DNA of 38,206 nt from Nymphaea colorata (lineage: Eukaryota; Streptophyta; Magnoliopsida; Nymphaeales; Nymphaeaceae). Below are positions 10,009 to 21,872 of this stretch, in pieces. Location of the stretch: assembly GCF_008831285.2 (NCBI RefSeq), contig NW_022204648.1, positions 1-38,206 on the forward strand, given 5' to 3'. Made by a program: the position numbers and the translations under genes. Each line of letters begins with the position of its first letter. Position 1 is the first letter of the stretch. The notes below the pieces were generated by a model. That model did not search any database and was not told the DNA's origin. It saw nothing but the letters and a program-made list of their open reading frames with translations.

Positions 10009-11993
10009 ATGACTACAATTGAGCAAATTTTGCAAGAATAGCGGAAAAAGATCACAGTCGACGTGTAGGCCCTGTCTAAGCTGCTATACACGCCCGAAGA
10101 ACTCCCAGCATTCAAGAAAATGCTCTCAAGAAAACCTTACCACTACGATCTGAACAACTTCAATAAGAGCAGAGTCGACCTCATCAAGGAGTCGATGAAC
10201 GTGCTACCGCCCAGCATCGACGATCGGGAGAACAACGAATGGGACGTCTTAGGCTATGTTATGAGACTAACGCTCCAACTTCCCTATACTATTCACTTCA
10301 CGATGTTCGTCAAGTGTCTGCAAATCATGGGAACCGAGGCACAGCAGGATGGTACAAAAAGGCAATGGTTGGAGAAATCATCGGATGTTATGCCCAAACG
10401 GAGCTCGGTCATGGCTCTGATGTTCAAAATCTATAGACCACGGCAACATATGTGATGGAAGATGATACATTTATCTACATACGCCCTCAATCTCAGCTGC
10501 TAAGTTCTGGCCGGAGATCTTGGAATCTTCGCTACTCACGCGCTGGTATTCGCTCAGATGATCGTGCGAGGCTAGAGACACGGAGTGCACGCTTTTATTG
10601 TGCCGATTAGAGATGTAAAAACTTTGAAAATCCTGCCTGGCATAGAAGTCGGTGATATTGGTCCAAAAATCGGTTTTGAAACGAAGGATAACGGCTATTT
10701 AGTGATGAAAAACTTAGTCATTCCTAAGAGCTATATGCTTCGTCGATTTATCTCGGTAAGCAAGCAGGGAGAAATAAAGACGAAAGGTGATCCTAAGGTG
10801 AGCTATGCAACCATGATGACCATCAGGCAAACCATCAGTTGCCAATATCCTAAAATCTACTCTTAAGCCATCATCATCGCTGCTAGATATTCGCTTTCAG
10901 GAAGCAATTTTTGGATGCAGTCAAGAAGTAAATCCCAATTATCGATTACCAGACTCAAAAAAGAAAATCATCACAAGAGTTGCAGAGTATTTTGCTGTCA
11001 ACGTTGGAGGAAATGCCATCAAGAAGCTAAGCGAAAAGAACTTGCAGCTGGTGACTGAAAAGAATGATTTTTCACTGATGGCATAAACTCACGTCTGTCT
11101 TTGCCTTGGTAAGGCTTTGTTCAGCTAAATAGTCTATGATGGCATGTAAATCTTGAGAAAAGCTTGTGGAGGACATGGATTTTCTCATTATTCAGGCTTA
11201 CCTAACCTTATAACTGAATTCGCTAGCAATCTCACGCTTGAAGGATAGAATACCATTCTTTACTTGCAAATCTCAAGATATCTCCTAAAGAACTATAAAT
11301 ACGCATTGACCCAAAAGAAAGGAGTTGGGGAAAGCGTCAACTATTTGAATCACTATGCTTAGATCATGAGTACTAGGGTGGATCCTGACCGAAGCGAATG
11401 GGAAAAATGGACTCTCTCAGACATTTAGCTTTTGCTAAAGCAATCCGTCTGCCATTGTTTGACTTTGATTACATCAAAAATGATGAATAAGCCTGAGGGC
11501 ATGAGCGACCTTGACGTTTGGAACAAAGTTGCAGGCGTATAGATCAAAAGAGCTGCTTTCAGCCATGGATTGCTTTATACGCTTTCCAAATTCAAATAAG
11601 CAGTAGAAAAAGATAAAAATCCTTCTAACCATGCAATCACAACTGCTCTTTGCCTTCTCTTTGGAGCTCATGTCATTCTCAACCACTCAGGAACCATTGC
11701 ATAGGGTGGATTTATTCTTCCAAACCACATCACAGCGCTAATTCGGCTCAAGGAAAAACTTTTAGAGCAAATAAGGCCATAACTCATCGGAATACTTGAC
11801 TCTTTCCTGATACCTGAGAGTATCTAAGGTCAGCATTCGCCAAGGGCAATCCTTACGATGTACATATAATATAAAGTAGAATTTCTTAGAACTTGCTAGG
11901 AAGTGTGAGCTTAATATGCAAGTATCCGAAGCTGCCTATACGGTTAGGAATAACATACAAAGAGTCATCAAGATGCATCAGTCGAAGCTTTGA
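10009..11993 (+). CDS. ACOX: Peroxisomal acyl-CoA oxidase
   Basis: FAD enzyme for the first step of peroxisomal beta-oxidation: it oxidises acyl-CoA to trans-2-enoyl-CoA and makes H2O2. Family motifs: [21 protein letters not shown] (FAD/substrate region, Glu of LETT encoded by TAG at 10434-10436), [63 protein letters not shown], and LTLEGENTIL around the catalytic segment (TAG at 11246-11248 for the Glu of GEN). It ends MHQSKL, a canonical PTS1 peroxisomal import signal. About 660 aa, normal. Several one-base contractions, for example near 10343-10360, 10470 and 10500-10525, and more in the last 150 bp. Rich in UAR codons. Start ATG follows a 262-bp AT-rich gap in which I see no gene. Confidence 0.93.
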
Positions 11994-12040
11994 TTATTTG
12001 ATTAACTTAGAATATATAAAAAATACATATTAACAATCTA

Positions 12041-13609
12041 TCAAAGCATTACTTTCGAACGCTTTAATGAAACTATCTGATTTTTGGTGAAGGTAATCTA
12101 TGATCGATTAAATTTTTTATGATAATTCGCTCCATTATGGGGTTTAGAAGCATTCAGTTAATATTATTCCTTGACCAATCCTGATATTAACTGTTTTTAG
12201 TGAAATCCCTCTTTTATTGTCATGGATTTCGTCGATTTAAGGATAAACTTATCATTAAGTTTCCTCCAGTTTCCTATATCATACATATTCTTTGACTTTT
12301 CTATGTTCGACTATTGGATTTGTCTAATGATTACATATAAAATGTTTCCAATTAGCTTGATGTTGCTCTCAAAGTAATCCATTTTCGCAAGATTTCCCTA
12401 TAATGCATTGTATGTGGTTTAAGCAATGTGCAATAGATGATGATTTGATGAAAAATAAGGAAATTATTGATGATTTTTAAAGTTACTGATTGCATCGAAT
12501 ATAGCCTTCGCTTTCTGATAATGAAAGCAAATCTAATTCTTCTTTTGTCAGTAAGGTTTGAACACAGCTATAGCTTCCATGTTTGCAGAGATGATATAAT
12601 ATCTTCATCATATCTTTTCCTTGTATCTGCTAGCAAATTACTTCAATACAGTCGATCAGTGAATCCAAAATATATTCATGTAATTTTTCTTCTTTTTGAT
12701 CAAAGTAGTACTATCTTTCTCGCTAATCATGAAATTGACTTGCCTTTTTTCATGTACTAATGTCGTAAGTCAGTCAACTGAATCCAAAGCACTCTCTAAA
12801 CTTTGTTATTTATCCTTTTAGCTTTTACATAGTTAATTCAAATATAAACTTTAGCCGAATACTACGATAGAGCTTGCTATATCTTCGAAGATAGATGATG
12901 AAAAGGACAGAATTGAATACTTTTGCAAGTTTTTCTTGTTTTTGGCCAAATTCTACGCACGAATTCTTTGTCTTGCCACTCAAAAGCTTGATTTCTTATC
13001 TTTCCAACATAGAGCTGCCCTGTTCCTTCCTTCAACTGCTTTTTAATGCGTTTTTAATAGAGTGGATGCTTATAACTAATCACTGGGTTTTAATCTTCGA
13101 CCTTAATATTATGATTCACTTAGATTATTTCTGATTGATGCGAATTGCAACAGGCAAATTCATGTGCTTTCTGCCAAGAAGAGGCTCGTATATTGCTATC
13201 GGGGTTAGTTACGCGCCCAGATCTTACCATGGGCCGTCCTGTGGGGGTTATGTTGGCATTTTGGCTATAGTTACCTTTTTGGGAAGAGTTTTGCCAATAC
13301 TTTATATCCTTACTCTTTGCGGAATGTTAACAGATAATGATCTTTTGAGACTATTTTGGGAAGGTGTTTGGAAGCATGGCCAGAATTATGCTAACTTGGA
13401 CGGTTTATTTACGAATTTGATGCCATTTTCGTCAATTCCTAATCATTTACGTGAAGATTTTCAATGCCTTTTCTACTTTTTCCATATTTCAGCACGGATT
13501 TTTGCACTGGAGGGCTTTTTTCTTTATATTTTTCTGTTCCGAGCGGAATGAGATACTGGCGTTATGTTTTAAAGACCCTCTTTACGTATATTTTTTATTG
13601 ACAGTTCAT
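12041..13609 (-). CDS. Uncharacterised UAR-rich, lysine/glutamate-rich protein
   Basis: I do not recognise it. On the minus strand, with UAR=Glu, an open frame starts MNCQEKIYVKRVFKTERQYL and runs on through a charged sequence (KSVLKYGKSRKGIENLHVND, later VQTLLTKEELDLLSLSESEG and MDYFESNIKLIGNILYVII), ending SLKRSKVML before TGA at 12041-12043. Roughly 520 residues, joined across about five one-base frame breaks. It is AT-rich and uses TAA/TAG for Glu very often, so under the standard code it disappears and the plus strand shows spurious Phe/Leu/Ser-rich frames instead. No transmembrane segment or domain is evident. It lies tail to tail with the acyl-CoA oxidase gene (47 bp apart). Confidence 0.6.
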
Positions 13610-13712
13610 GATAATAATAAATTTCTAAGAGGTGATGCAATCGATTTGCTTTATTTTTCTTGGTTCGTCGGTGGGAAGTGGTTAGATATGAATCCTGGTT
13701 TATAATATAAAT

Positions 13713-14560
13713 ATGAAGTAAAAGAACAAGAAAGTGGGTAACTATTTCATCAAAATGGATGAATGTCTGGGCCGAGGCGGCTTCGCGGCGACCTACAAGG
13801 CCTATAAGGATAAAAACTTCAACGAACCTTATGCCTGCAAGCTGATCCAAAAGCAAGACATTGAAAAGGTGCTCCAATCCAGTCTCAGTTATTTCGTTAA
13901 TCGAGTGCAAGAGGAATACAAAGCACTCCAGAGTCTAAAACACCCCAATATCGTTCAATTCCTGGATGTATAAGAGACCGCCAATAACCTTTACCTCTTC
14001 TTCGAATACTGTGAATGCGACCTTGAGAAATATATTCAACAGCATTTTTTCGAAAGAAATTAAGAGTAAATATATAGCTTTGCGCAACAGATCATCTCGG
14101 CTTGCCACTACTTCACTTCGAAGGAATTCGTGCACAGAGATATCAAGCCAGCCAATATCCTCCTGAAGAATAAACAGATCAAGATTGCTGATTTCGGACT
14201 AGCCACGCAAATAGTCGATGTTGATAAAAGCGTCACCTTTGCAGGAACGCCGCAATACATGGCTCCATAGATTCTGAAGGAGTGAAGATGAAAGAGATCA
14301 GCAGATGCGACGTGTGGAGCGTAGGCGTGACCATCTATGAGCTTTGCACTGGCCAGCTGCCTTTCGGGATGTCGAAGAAGGATCTTTCCGAGCAACGCAT
14401 CATCAACCAGATTTAGAATAAGAACTTTGAAATAAAGATCGAAAAGCACCCTATTCTGGAGAAACTGGTGAGACTGATGCTTGTGATTGAACCGGCCGAA
14501 AGGATTTCCTTCTAGGAGGCTTACCAAATGGTCCAAAAAAAGGAATTCTAATCCCCCTGA
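13713..14560 (+). CDS. ULK/Unc-51-like Ser/Thr protein kinase
   Basis: A compact kinase of about 282 aa that is almost only the catalytic domain: [23 protein letters not shown] (glycine loop), YACKLIQKQ (ATP lysine), [18 protein letters not shown] (alpha-C Glu), [72 protein letters not shown]. The catalytic-loop KPAN and the GTP(x)YMAP segment are typical of the ULK/ATG1-like group, which is expanded in ciliates; I cannot say whether it acts in autophagy. TAG at 14268-14270 encodes the conserved Glu of APE. One frame break near 14280. Start is the first ATG after the divergent unknown gene (103 bp apart). Confidence 0.85.
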
Positions 14561-14664
14561 GCCATTCTCTCCAGCTCTGATCCTCGCTTAAATATACTCA
14601 TTCAATATCCCTATTCATTGAAGATATTAACGTCGATTAATGATCAATTAATAAAATTATTGCT

Positions 14665-16403
14665 ATGGCTTTTGTATTCGCCAGCGAGAGGAAGATGGGC
14701 GACTCTCATCCGAAAGAATAGTTTCCAAGTCCTGCCCACTATACCATCAAAGAACTGAAACCATGAGAAATTGCGCGCCGTTTCGAACAACCAGTCTACG
14801 CAAAGTGGCCTTTGAAGAAAATATAAACAAGGAGGCGCCAGGACCAGGACAGTATAACGTTGCCAAGGAAATCATCAAACCGAAAATAACAACCTATACG
14901 AACCCGAACAACGTCATAATTAAAGTAAACTCAACCGGCACTCCATAGTTTAAATCCCTAACTAAGCGTTTTGAACCGCTATAAGCTGAAGCTCCGAGCC
15001 AACCATAATGTAAAAACGATAGAATACAGATGATCAATACGCTTACTACATCGTCAAGAAAGAGAAGAAGAGACCAGCAAGAAACCCAATCATCAACAGA
15101 ACTTTGGACAGCTCAATTAAAAAATTTCCGCCATCGATACCTACCAAATACGAGGGCTTCTAAATCCTGAAAACCATGAAATCATTAAAATCCCCGCAAT
15201 ATAGCCTGGTCCTGGTGACTACGAGATATCAAGCAAAGAGAAGATAATTTCAAAGGGGACGATCTGGTGTAAGGACAGGGTAAAAAGATTCAAAGATCCA
15301 AATGAAGTTGAGAATGGAGGTCCAGGATTGTATGATGTGGGTGGTGATTTTGCAAGCAAAAATAGAGAAGAATCTTCGAACTTTAAATCAGGAACAGTGA
15401 GAACATTTTTCGATACAATCATGTACAACAGTTGTAGCGAATACATCGCAGAACATAGGAAGAAAATCGACTTCAAATCACCTTCTCCAGCGCCAGGCCA
15501 ATACACAGTCGAAAAATCTTCCTTCAACTCAACAAACCAAATAAAACCGCCAAAATTTCAATTCTTCGGGTCTTCTGTTAAGCGTTTCAAAAACTAAGAG
15601 TAGAATATGATGCAAAACGACTCTAATAACTTCTATATTCCCATCACATCAGTCGCAAACAAGTCCTTTAACCACTTAAATCCCTCATTTAATAGCTCTT
15701 CCGAAAGAAACACTACCTTTCTATCTGTGGGATAGCAGGCAAACAATCCTGGTCCTGGATAATACGCCGACCATATCAAGCCAATAAAAAGCAAAACAGG
15801 AAAAAAGGTTCAAAAATTTGGATCAACGACTGAAAGAATGCCTCTGAATACAAACGAAAGCATATAGGTGGCTCCAGTTGTCAACGAAAATGAGATTCAG
15901 CTTTAAAACGAGCTCCTGAAGAGCAGATTCGGACAGCTCGACACGTAAAGTAGCATTTTCAAGTCAAAGACACACCGTATCTGCTTCAGCTAAGCCAAAA
16001 GTAACTCTTAGAATTTACACAGATGTCACCATCAACTTGGATTATGATGTTACTTACAACGACGTCGCCAGGAAAGTATAACGCCAGAAGGCTCATCTCT
16101 AAAACTTGAGAAGAATAGCAGTCTACAAGCCTCCATTTGAAGTCAATAGTCCTCGTTTTTCTCATTACTAGGAGTGGAGCAACGAAATGAATACAACTGC
16201 AGCCAAGAGAGAGAGCAAAGGCAGGAAAAGATGAGAAATAGAAAGTTACATAGAAGATAACGTCGATTGGGGGAAAAATAGGAAAATAATAAAGATTTCA
16301 CTCTTAAAGGAAGGGAGGAGGCATACCAGGCGTAGGAAACTACGAATACAAGAACTAATGGAAAAAGAATAGCCATAATGTTATGTTCAAGCATGATAAT
16401 TGA
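14665..16403 (+). CDS. STPG/SHIPPO (sperm-tail PG-rich repeat) protein
   Basis: STPG-repeat proteins are ciliary, often inner-junction or microtubule-lumen components. Repeated P-G-P-G-x-Y elements are visible: FPSPAHYTIKE, APGPGQYNVAKE, PGPGDYEISSK, NGGPGLYDVGG, PAPGQYTVEKS, NPGPGEYADHI (Glu by TAA), TSPGKYNARR and IPGVGNYEYKN near the end, with Phe-rich 'KRFKN/KFQFFGSS' linkers between. I count about eight copies. Estimated 575 aa, with at least four frame breaks, the worst between 15980 and 16340. Start MAFVFASERKMGDS; the last TGA I accept is 16401-16403. The N-terminal two thirds are more certain than the 3' end. Confidence 0.78.
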
Positions 16404-16455
16404 GTCATTTCCATCATATTGTCAATCCATAATATTATAAAGTGCTTGCTTTCGG

Positions 16456-17872
16456 ATGAGCATAAGCAACAAGTGGGAATAGGAGCAGTATCTAAACAAA
16501 GGAAGCTATGCTCAGGTCTTCAGGGTGCGTTTGCATGGAAAAGATTATGCCTTAAAGAAAATCTACCCATATTTGCTCAAGGATCCCGCGCAGAGAGAGA
16601 TGTGGAGCGAGAAATTACGATAATGTCACAGCTGGACCACCCAATATAATCAAATTGCACCATGCCTTCATCGACGAGGATGATGTTAGTCTTTTGCTTG
16701 AGTTTGCAGCAGGAGGATCATTGTATGACCAGCTAAATCTATATAAAAAATTGCCAGAATGGCAGGTCAAGAAGTACGTAAGAGACATTATCAAGGCTTT
16801 GGAGTATCTGCACAACCGTCCAAGTCCGATCCTGCACAGAGACATTAAGCCTTAAAATTTATTAATCGACGCATTCGGAAACTGCAAACTAGCTGATTTC
16901 GGGTCTGCTAACATGCTCGACGGCCAGCGTAACTCATACGTGGGAACTTACTAATACATGGCTCCCGAAATGCAGGAATGCCAACCGCACGGCATTCAAA
17001 TAGATGTGTGGACTTTGGGTGTGCTAATCTATGAGCTGCTCACAGGATAAGTGCCAAAAGAGGAGGAAAACTACCCAGCTTACCTTTCCCGGCCTGCCGA
17101 AGACGCTATCAAAAAATTGATGAACAAGGATCAAACGAAGCGAATGACCCTGCAAGAACTAAGGATCACATATGGCTTGCAGATAGGTAGCTTGTCAATG
17201 CTTCAAGCTTATCTCAACCAAAATGAATAAGATAGAAGCTATGCGCAAAAAGCTACAAGCACTATAAAAATAAAAAAGTACATAGAAAACAGGATCGACG
17301 TTAGGTCCAAGTAGAAGAGCCAGCTTGAGGAAAACTAGGAAGTAAATCGTCAAGCAAAAGGATACGTGGCATTGCTGAAATAACGTGACCGGTTAAAGCA
17401 TCAGGTTCTCATGAATGCTCGAAAAATCTAATGCGAATAAAGGCGAAGAATGAGTGAAAGGCCTTATCTGCTTCAGGAGATAGACAGAGTAAGAAGACAG
17501 ATAAGGTAATATGAATCAAATATCATGATCTACGGTGCAAGCCTCTCAAGATGGAGGCTCAGTGCAGACAGATCATCAATCTGCTTGCCAAGAAGGTGCA
17601 ATAGTTGAGGGAATTCCTTAAAAACCTTCCCCAAGGAGCAAATCGTAAATCCTCCACTTTTCCACATACGAGCCTCCCATTTAGCATTTGCCCCTCAGTG
17701 AGTATATCTTCCGCCTGAAGACCCAAATAATAACAAGCCGCGAGACGCCCTCATTGAGCTACGGACAGCCTTGAAGACGCGAACTGACATTATGGAGATG
17801 ACTCAGCTTCAGGATGAGCTTGATCTTCCCATGGAAAAAATGGAATCCCAGCCGAAGCTCAAAATGCTATGA
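16456..17872 (+). CDS. Ser/Thr protein kinase with C-terminal coiled coil
   Basis: Kinase domain in the first 240 residues: WEEEQYLNKGSYAQVFRVRL (atypical glycine loop, N-K-G-S-Y-A), DYALKKIYPYL, VEREITIMSQLDHPNIIKLH, LLLEFAAGGSLYDQL, ILHRDIKPENLLID (Glu by TAA at 16853-16855), CKLADFGSAN, VGTYEYMAPEM (Glu by TAA), QIDVWTLGVLIYELLTGEVP. The remaining 220 residues are charged and helical (DVRSKEKSQLEENEEVNRQA, LKERDRLKHQVLMNARKIE, RRQIREYESNI, LAKKVQELREFL), consistent with a coiled coil. Closest by eye to Aurora-like ciliate kinases, but it lacks DFGWS. Frame breaks near 16600, 16650, 17180 and 17550-17700. Start ATG follows 52 bp after the STPG gene. Confidence 0.78.
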
Positions 17873-17906
17873 TGATGATAAGTCATATCCATATTCATAA
17901 CTCTAG

Positions 17907-18550
17907 TCATCGATCATAAGATGCGTGTCCTTGTATGAGCTAAATGCGGTGAAGCTATTTCTATATCAGCCTAGCTGCTCCTTCACTCCTGCGAACGCAT
18001 TCGAAGAAGTGATTCTCGAACTCGTGTCCTCCTGTATTATCATGTTTCTTCGCGATTTCAGCACACTTCTTTTCCCTGTTCTTCAGCAGGCTCCCCATGC
18101 CTGAACTTCCGAACTGGCGTCTTGCAGCCTCAACGATTGCTTGGTGAGCACGTGGTACCAGAAGAAAATGGAGTAGAATCCTTCCTTCCTGTTTTCGATG
18201 GAGAGATAGGGCGATAGCCTCATCAGGCTGCGAGTGCAGTAGGGATACAGCCACCAGGCGCCTCCCTGTCCGGAATCCAAAATTTCGCAATCCAATACTT
18301 CTTCCCGGATGCGTGTGGGCTCTACGATGCTTCCGCGAAGATAGTGGAAGCTTTTCTTGAAGATGTTCGCCATTTCGATTGAAGATTTGCAGGCACTGAA
18401 GCGCTTCATGAGTGACTTTATGCTTTCGGATTCCTGTGCCTTCTCCATGGCGCGCTTGTTCTCCTGGTACTGGTAATCTTCGTAGATGCAGTAGAGAACG
18501 TAGGCGGAAGGAAAGAGAAGCAAGTATTTTGTGAGGGAACTCGTGCTCAT
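17907..18550 (-). CDS. Uncharacterised membrane-anchored protein
   Basis: Unknown. About 214 aa. The start, MSTSSLTKYLLLFPSAYVLYCIY, is a likely N-terminal membrane anchor or signal anchor, followed by charged sequence (QENKRAMEKAQESESIKSLM), an aromatic segment GGAWWLYPYCTRSLMRLSPYL, and a basic helical tail ending IELIQGHASYDR before TGA. One contraction near 18100 joins the two frames (EVQA|MGSLLKNREKK). UAR codons (Glu) are clustered at the C-terminus. It is tail to tail with the coiled-coil kinase, only 34 bp away. No family assigned. Confidence 0.65.
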
Positions 18551-18721
18551 AAATCAATATAATTGTGATGATTAATAATGATGACACTTCTGAAGTTAAT
18601 GTCCTCCCATCAACTATGCCATTATCAACTTTATCTAATATATCAATTTAGGCTCTTTCTTTATTAATTGTATTTCGTTATTTATTGCATATAGTGATAT
18701 TGAGCTCTTGCAGCTTACAAG

Positions 18722-19089
18722 ATGAATAGTAAATCCGCCTGGATCAGCGTGATCAGCCAAAAGTATCGCGATTACCTGTAGAAGATGAACCTGAAATAGG
18801 AGGCAAAACTGCAGGTCAACCGTCTCATCAATGAGCTCCACCTCATTTCCCTCATTTACCCGTCTCTCTCCAGCAGCATCAGGCCCTCCTCGACGAATTG
18901 CTGCAGCAGGTAGGCAAGTCTTTGGACGAAAAGATGAAGGGACAGGGATGGATGTCCTATTTTTCGAAGTCTAGCGAGACAGTCACTTTGGAGGAACTCT
19001 GGAAAAGCATCAGCAACTTTACCGAGGAGCCAAGACAGCACCTCATCGATGATATCTGTGCATTAAAGGGATACCGAACTCAAGCATGA
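18722..19089 (+). CDS. Small uncharacterised helical protein
   Basis: About 122 aa. Start MNSKSAWISVISQKYRDYL; TAG codons for Glu follow (YLEKMNLKEEAKL). A missing C near 18867 joins LISLIYP to QHQALLDELLQQVGKSLDEK. The end is GWMSYFSKSSETVTLEELWK then EEPRQHLIDDICALKGYRTQA. Largely helical and charged; no recognised domain. The second half (from 18898) is a clean frame with typical GC3 codon use, so the gene is probably real. Confidence 0.6.
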
Positions 19090-20011
19090 TTGTACGATGC
19101 ATCCTATGTTTATTATTCCGGCTATGCTACTTAAAAAAGATGGGTATTGTCTGGCCTTAATCCCACCTCACAACAAACCAAAACTGCCTTTATCCTCATA
19201 AATCCCATATAATTTCGCTAATGGTGAATTTAATTATCTTGGAAGTTGGCATATTATGCAAACAGCAGGCAGTATAATTCAGTTATTGATCATTTTCTAA
19301 TATGAAATAATCGAAAATACAATCATTCATTTGGATTGCCACCATCCGTCGACTAGTGTGCACAGGTGGGCCAGCTTTATCTCCCTCTTCGTGGTTATAA
19401 TTCTTCTATTATATATATTAATTTCTTCTCTTAAAAAATATTACAGATATATTTTTTAGAAACTGGAAAAAAATCTCATTCAATGCTTAGAAGCTCCTAC
19501 GAGGGTTATACACCTTTTTGTTTTGAAGCATCACATTTTTTGATTTTTTCATCTTTTATATCAAAAATCGCGATTCAAATTCAGTTTTTCAATCCCCTTC
19601 CTCACTGCAATTACACAGCAAACAGCATTCATCGATGTGCTTATGCTCCAGTAAGGCTCAATACGTTTTTTTGAAGAATAAGGTAGAATAACGAAAATCA
19701 AATTTGCCGATAATATGAAACAAAAAATAAGGAAAATCTCTTTAATTTAGACACCCGATTTCCGATTATCACATCACTGCAAAGATTTTCCTTGCGGACG
19801 TGGGACTTCGAAATAACCAAAATGCTATTTAAGCAAAGATCAAAAACATTCCAACTAAATGTGCCGCCCTGGGGGGATAACATTAAAATTCGAACTACGG
19901 AAAGGCACAAAGACTATCGGTTAGACCATCTGAGCCAATTTGAAGCCCCTAGGAGAATGGCACGGATGGAGATATCGTATAAATTTATAACCGTTTTTTA
20001 ATCTATAATCA
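19090..20011. other. Long intergenic region with a GC-richer block
   Basis: 922 bp, the largest gap on the chromosome. 19090-19780 is AT-rich with poly-T and AT tracts and no credible frame in the UAR=Glu code. About 19785-19990 is clearly GC-richer than its flanks and contains the run CCGCCCTGGGGGG near 19863. It lacks the base pairing of a tRNA and the ACAGAGA box of U6. It may hold an unrecognised RNA gene or a regulatory element, but I cannot name one. Confidence 0.4.
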
Positions 20012-21843
20012 ATGATGAAGCAATTCTCGATGACCAGGCAAAGGCTGGTCCTCAACCGCGTCAGGAAGGCCTCAACTCCGCCCAAACCGCAGATCCAGCC
20101 CTTGAACGGCCTCAAAGTGGCGGCTCTGCACGCCCCGCTTGCCACTCGCGACAGCAATGCCCCGAAAATGGTAAATTCTTCTATTTTTGGGAAGGAAAGC
20201 GAAGCAGCTACCTTGCTGCGCTGTCGGTCCATCTCTTGCGTGGATAAGAAATGGCTCCACGATAAGCCAATGCCAAGCCTCAACAAAATTCACTCTGTCC
20301 CCCAGGAGGAAGCAAACAAAAATGTTTGTCCTGAGGTGAGATTGGCTGCGATGGAGTTCGCGCATGGCCTCAAATAAAGGGGTCTTTTCTGCATCAAGGG
20401 CAACAACTACAACATCCCCTGCGAGATCCTTACTAATTTGATGCTAGAGTTTGGAGAAAAGATTCGATAATAATTCGATCGGGAGCGTGTGCTACAATCC
20501 GACGACACTTTCAGCTCAAAACCTGACTCCTCCCTGCACCTCGCAATCAAACATTCGGAATCTTTCACCGTCTAGCCCCAATACGCTCTCTCCTTGAGAG
20601 GCCTCTGCAGATAATTATCCTACCGGAGCGAAGTTATCAGTGTGAGAGTTTAAGGGTAGTCTCTGAGGGAAAGCCAGTGCTTTAAGGAAACAGTTGAAAG
20701 CCTGTCTCTGCATCCCGAACAACAAGCAGTCTCTTTCCTCTGCAACAAAGTGAAATATCTTCAGCAGGAAGTCAGCCAGAGATAGATGCGTATCCGCTAG
20801 CTTTAGGCCTAATCCGAAGTTCTCAATAAATCCATCGACAAATAAAAGAAAAGCTTAGAGGAAACATAGTTGCTCGTGAAGGAGCAACAGGCGAAGCTAG
20901 ATCAGGTGGCAGGATAGGTGAAGGAACTGGACAGTTTTATCCATCGGCAGCCCAACAAGATATTGCAGCAATAGGCTGAAGGCTACAAGCAAAGATAACA
21001 GGAACTATTTGATCTTGCCTTTCTTCTCGAGCAATCCTCAGTCTAATCCATGGCTGCCTATATCTAAGAGACCATCTTAATCCCCAGTGAGAGCTTCAAG
21101 CTTACCCTTCAAACTTTTTCCAACCAATAGCCAGATTAGCATGACAATTATACCATCCCAAAGAAGAATATCGAGGCCTTTTGCAGCAGTCTAAACACTG
21201 CATACGAGTCAACTGTAATCCATTTCCTATTTAGGTGGCCAAGCTGAAGTCCATTATCGAGACCAAAGCTTCCAAAATTCGCAATTTCGTGGGGATAATG
21301 CGCAGGTTGGCTCCTATACGATCGGCAAGAGGGAATACCTGACCGAAATCAACAAAAAGATGGCAGCTGCCTCAATCAAGGCGGATTAGCATATAATCGC
21401 ACTGAAATCAGCCTTTCCCCAGGAGGACAAGAGTATCGATAAGCTGCAGGAGCTTTTCAAGTGCATGAAGAACATCTATTGCGAAGCTGAGGTTTTCTAT
21501 TGAGTTTTGCCATCTACGGTGGGATTGCATATGATTTTTAACTTATCTCTTCTATTTTTTCGTTAAAAACCATCTTTAGCTCCCAAACTGGATATCAACC
21601 ATCCAGCTCGATTCTTCGGTGATGGCAATTTCGATCAAAAAGAGTAATAAGGCGGATGAGGGCTTCGATTAAAATTTACTCCAATAATCATTAAACCAAA
21701 TCACCTTCCCAGATGCACCATAGACTCAGGATCGAGAAGCCGATTCCGATTTCAACTTCTTGCAGACTATCGGTGGGATTGATGGTAAGGGGCGTGGGGG
21801 TGGCGTGGATATGGGTGTGGCTGCTCTAATGCAATAAATGTGA
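20012..21843 (+). CDS. Large coiled-coil protein, unknown function
   Basis: A basic N-terminus (MMKQFSMTRQRLVLNRVRK) leads into about 180 residues of mixed sequence and then heptad-like stretches (VKYLQQEVSQREMRIRELEAE, SIDKEKKSLEETELLVKEQQ, KLDQVAGEVKELDSFI). A 20-nt intron at 21215-21234 joins AYEST to VAKLKSIIETKASKI. The next exon runs MRRVGSYTIGKREYLTEINK... ELFKCMKNIYCEAEVFY to a TGA at 21501-21503, but a further coding segment follows (MAISIKKSNKADEGFDENLL, DAPETQDREADSDFNFLQTI), so either another intron or frame errors lie at 21500-21620. The true stop is uncertain between about 21780 and 21843. It uses more than 20 UAR Glu codons. Perhaps a basal-body or cytoskeletal protein, but that is a guess. 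Confidence 0.68.
21215..21234 (+). other. 20-nt intron (coiled-coil gene)
   Basis: Starts GTAATC and ends TTTAG; phase 0 between AYEST and VAKLKSII. Without removal the frame reaches TGA eleven bases later. Confidence 0.88.
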
Positions 21844-21872
21844 GCCGGATATAATAAAACTAAGAGAAAACG

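Noticed and set aside
12467-13551. Several plus-strand Phe/Leu/Ile-rich frames resembling membrane proteins
   Set aside because: They are antisense shadows of a UAR-rich minus-strand gene (TTA/CTA opposite TAA/TAG).
19889-19937. tRNA-like A-box and B-box on the minus strand
   Set aside because: D-stem, T-stem and acceptor bases do not pair, and box spacing is slightly off.
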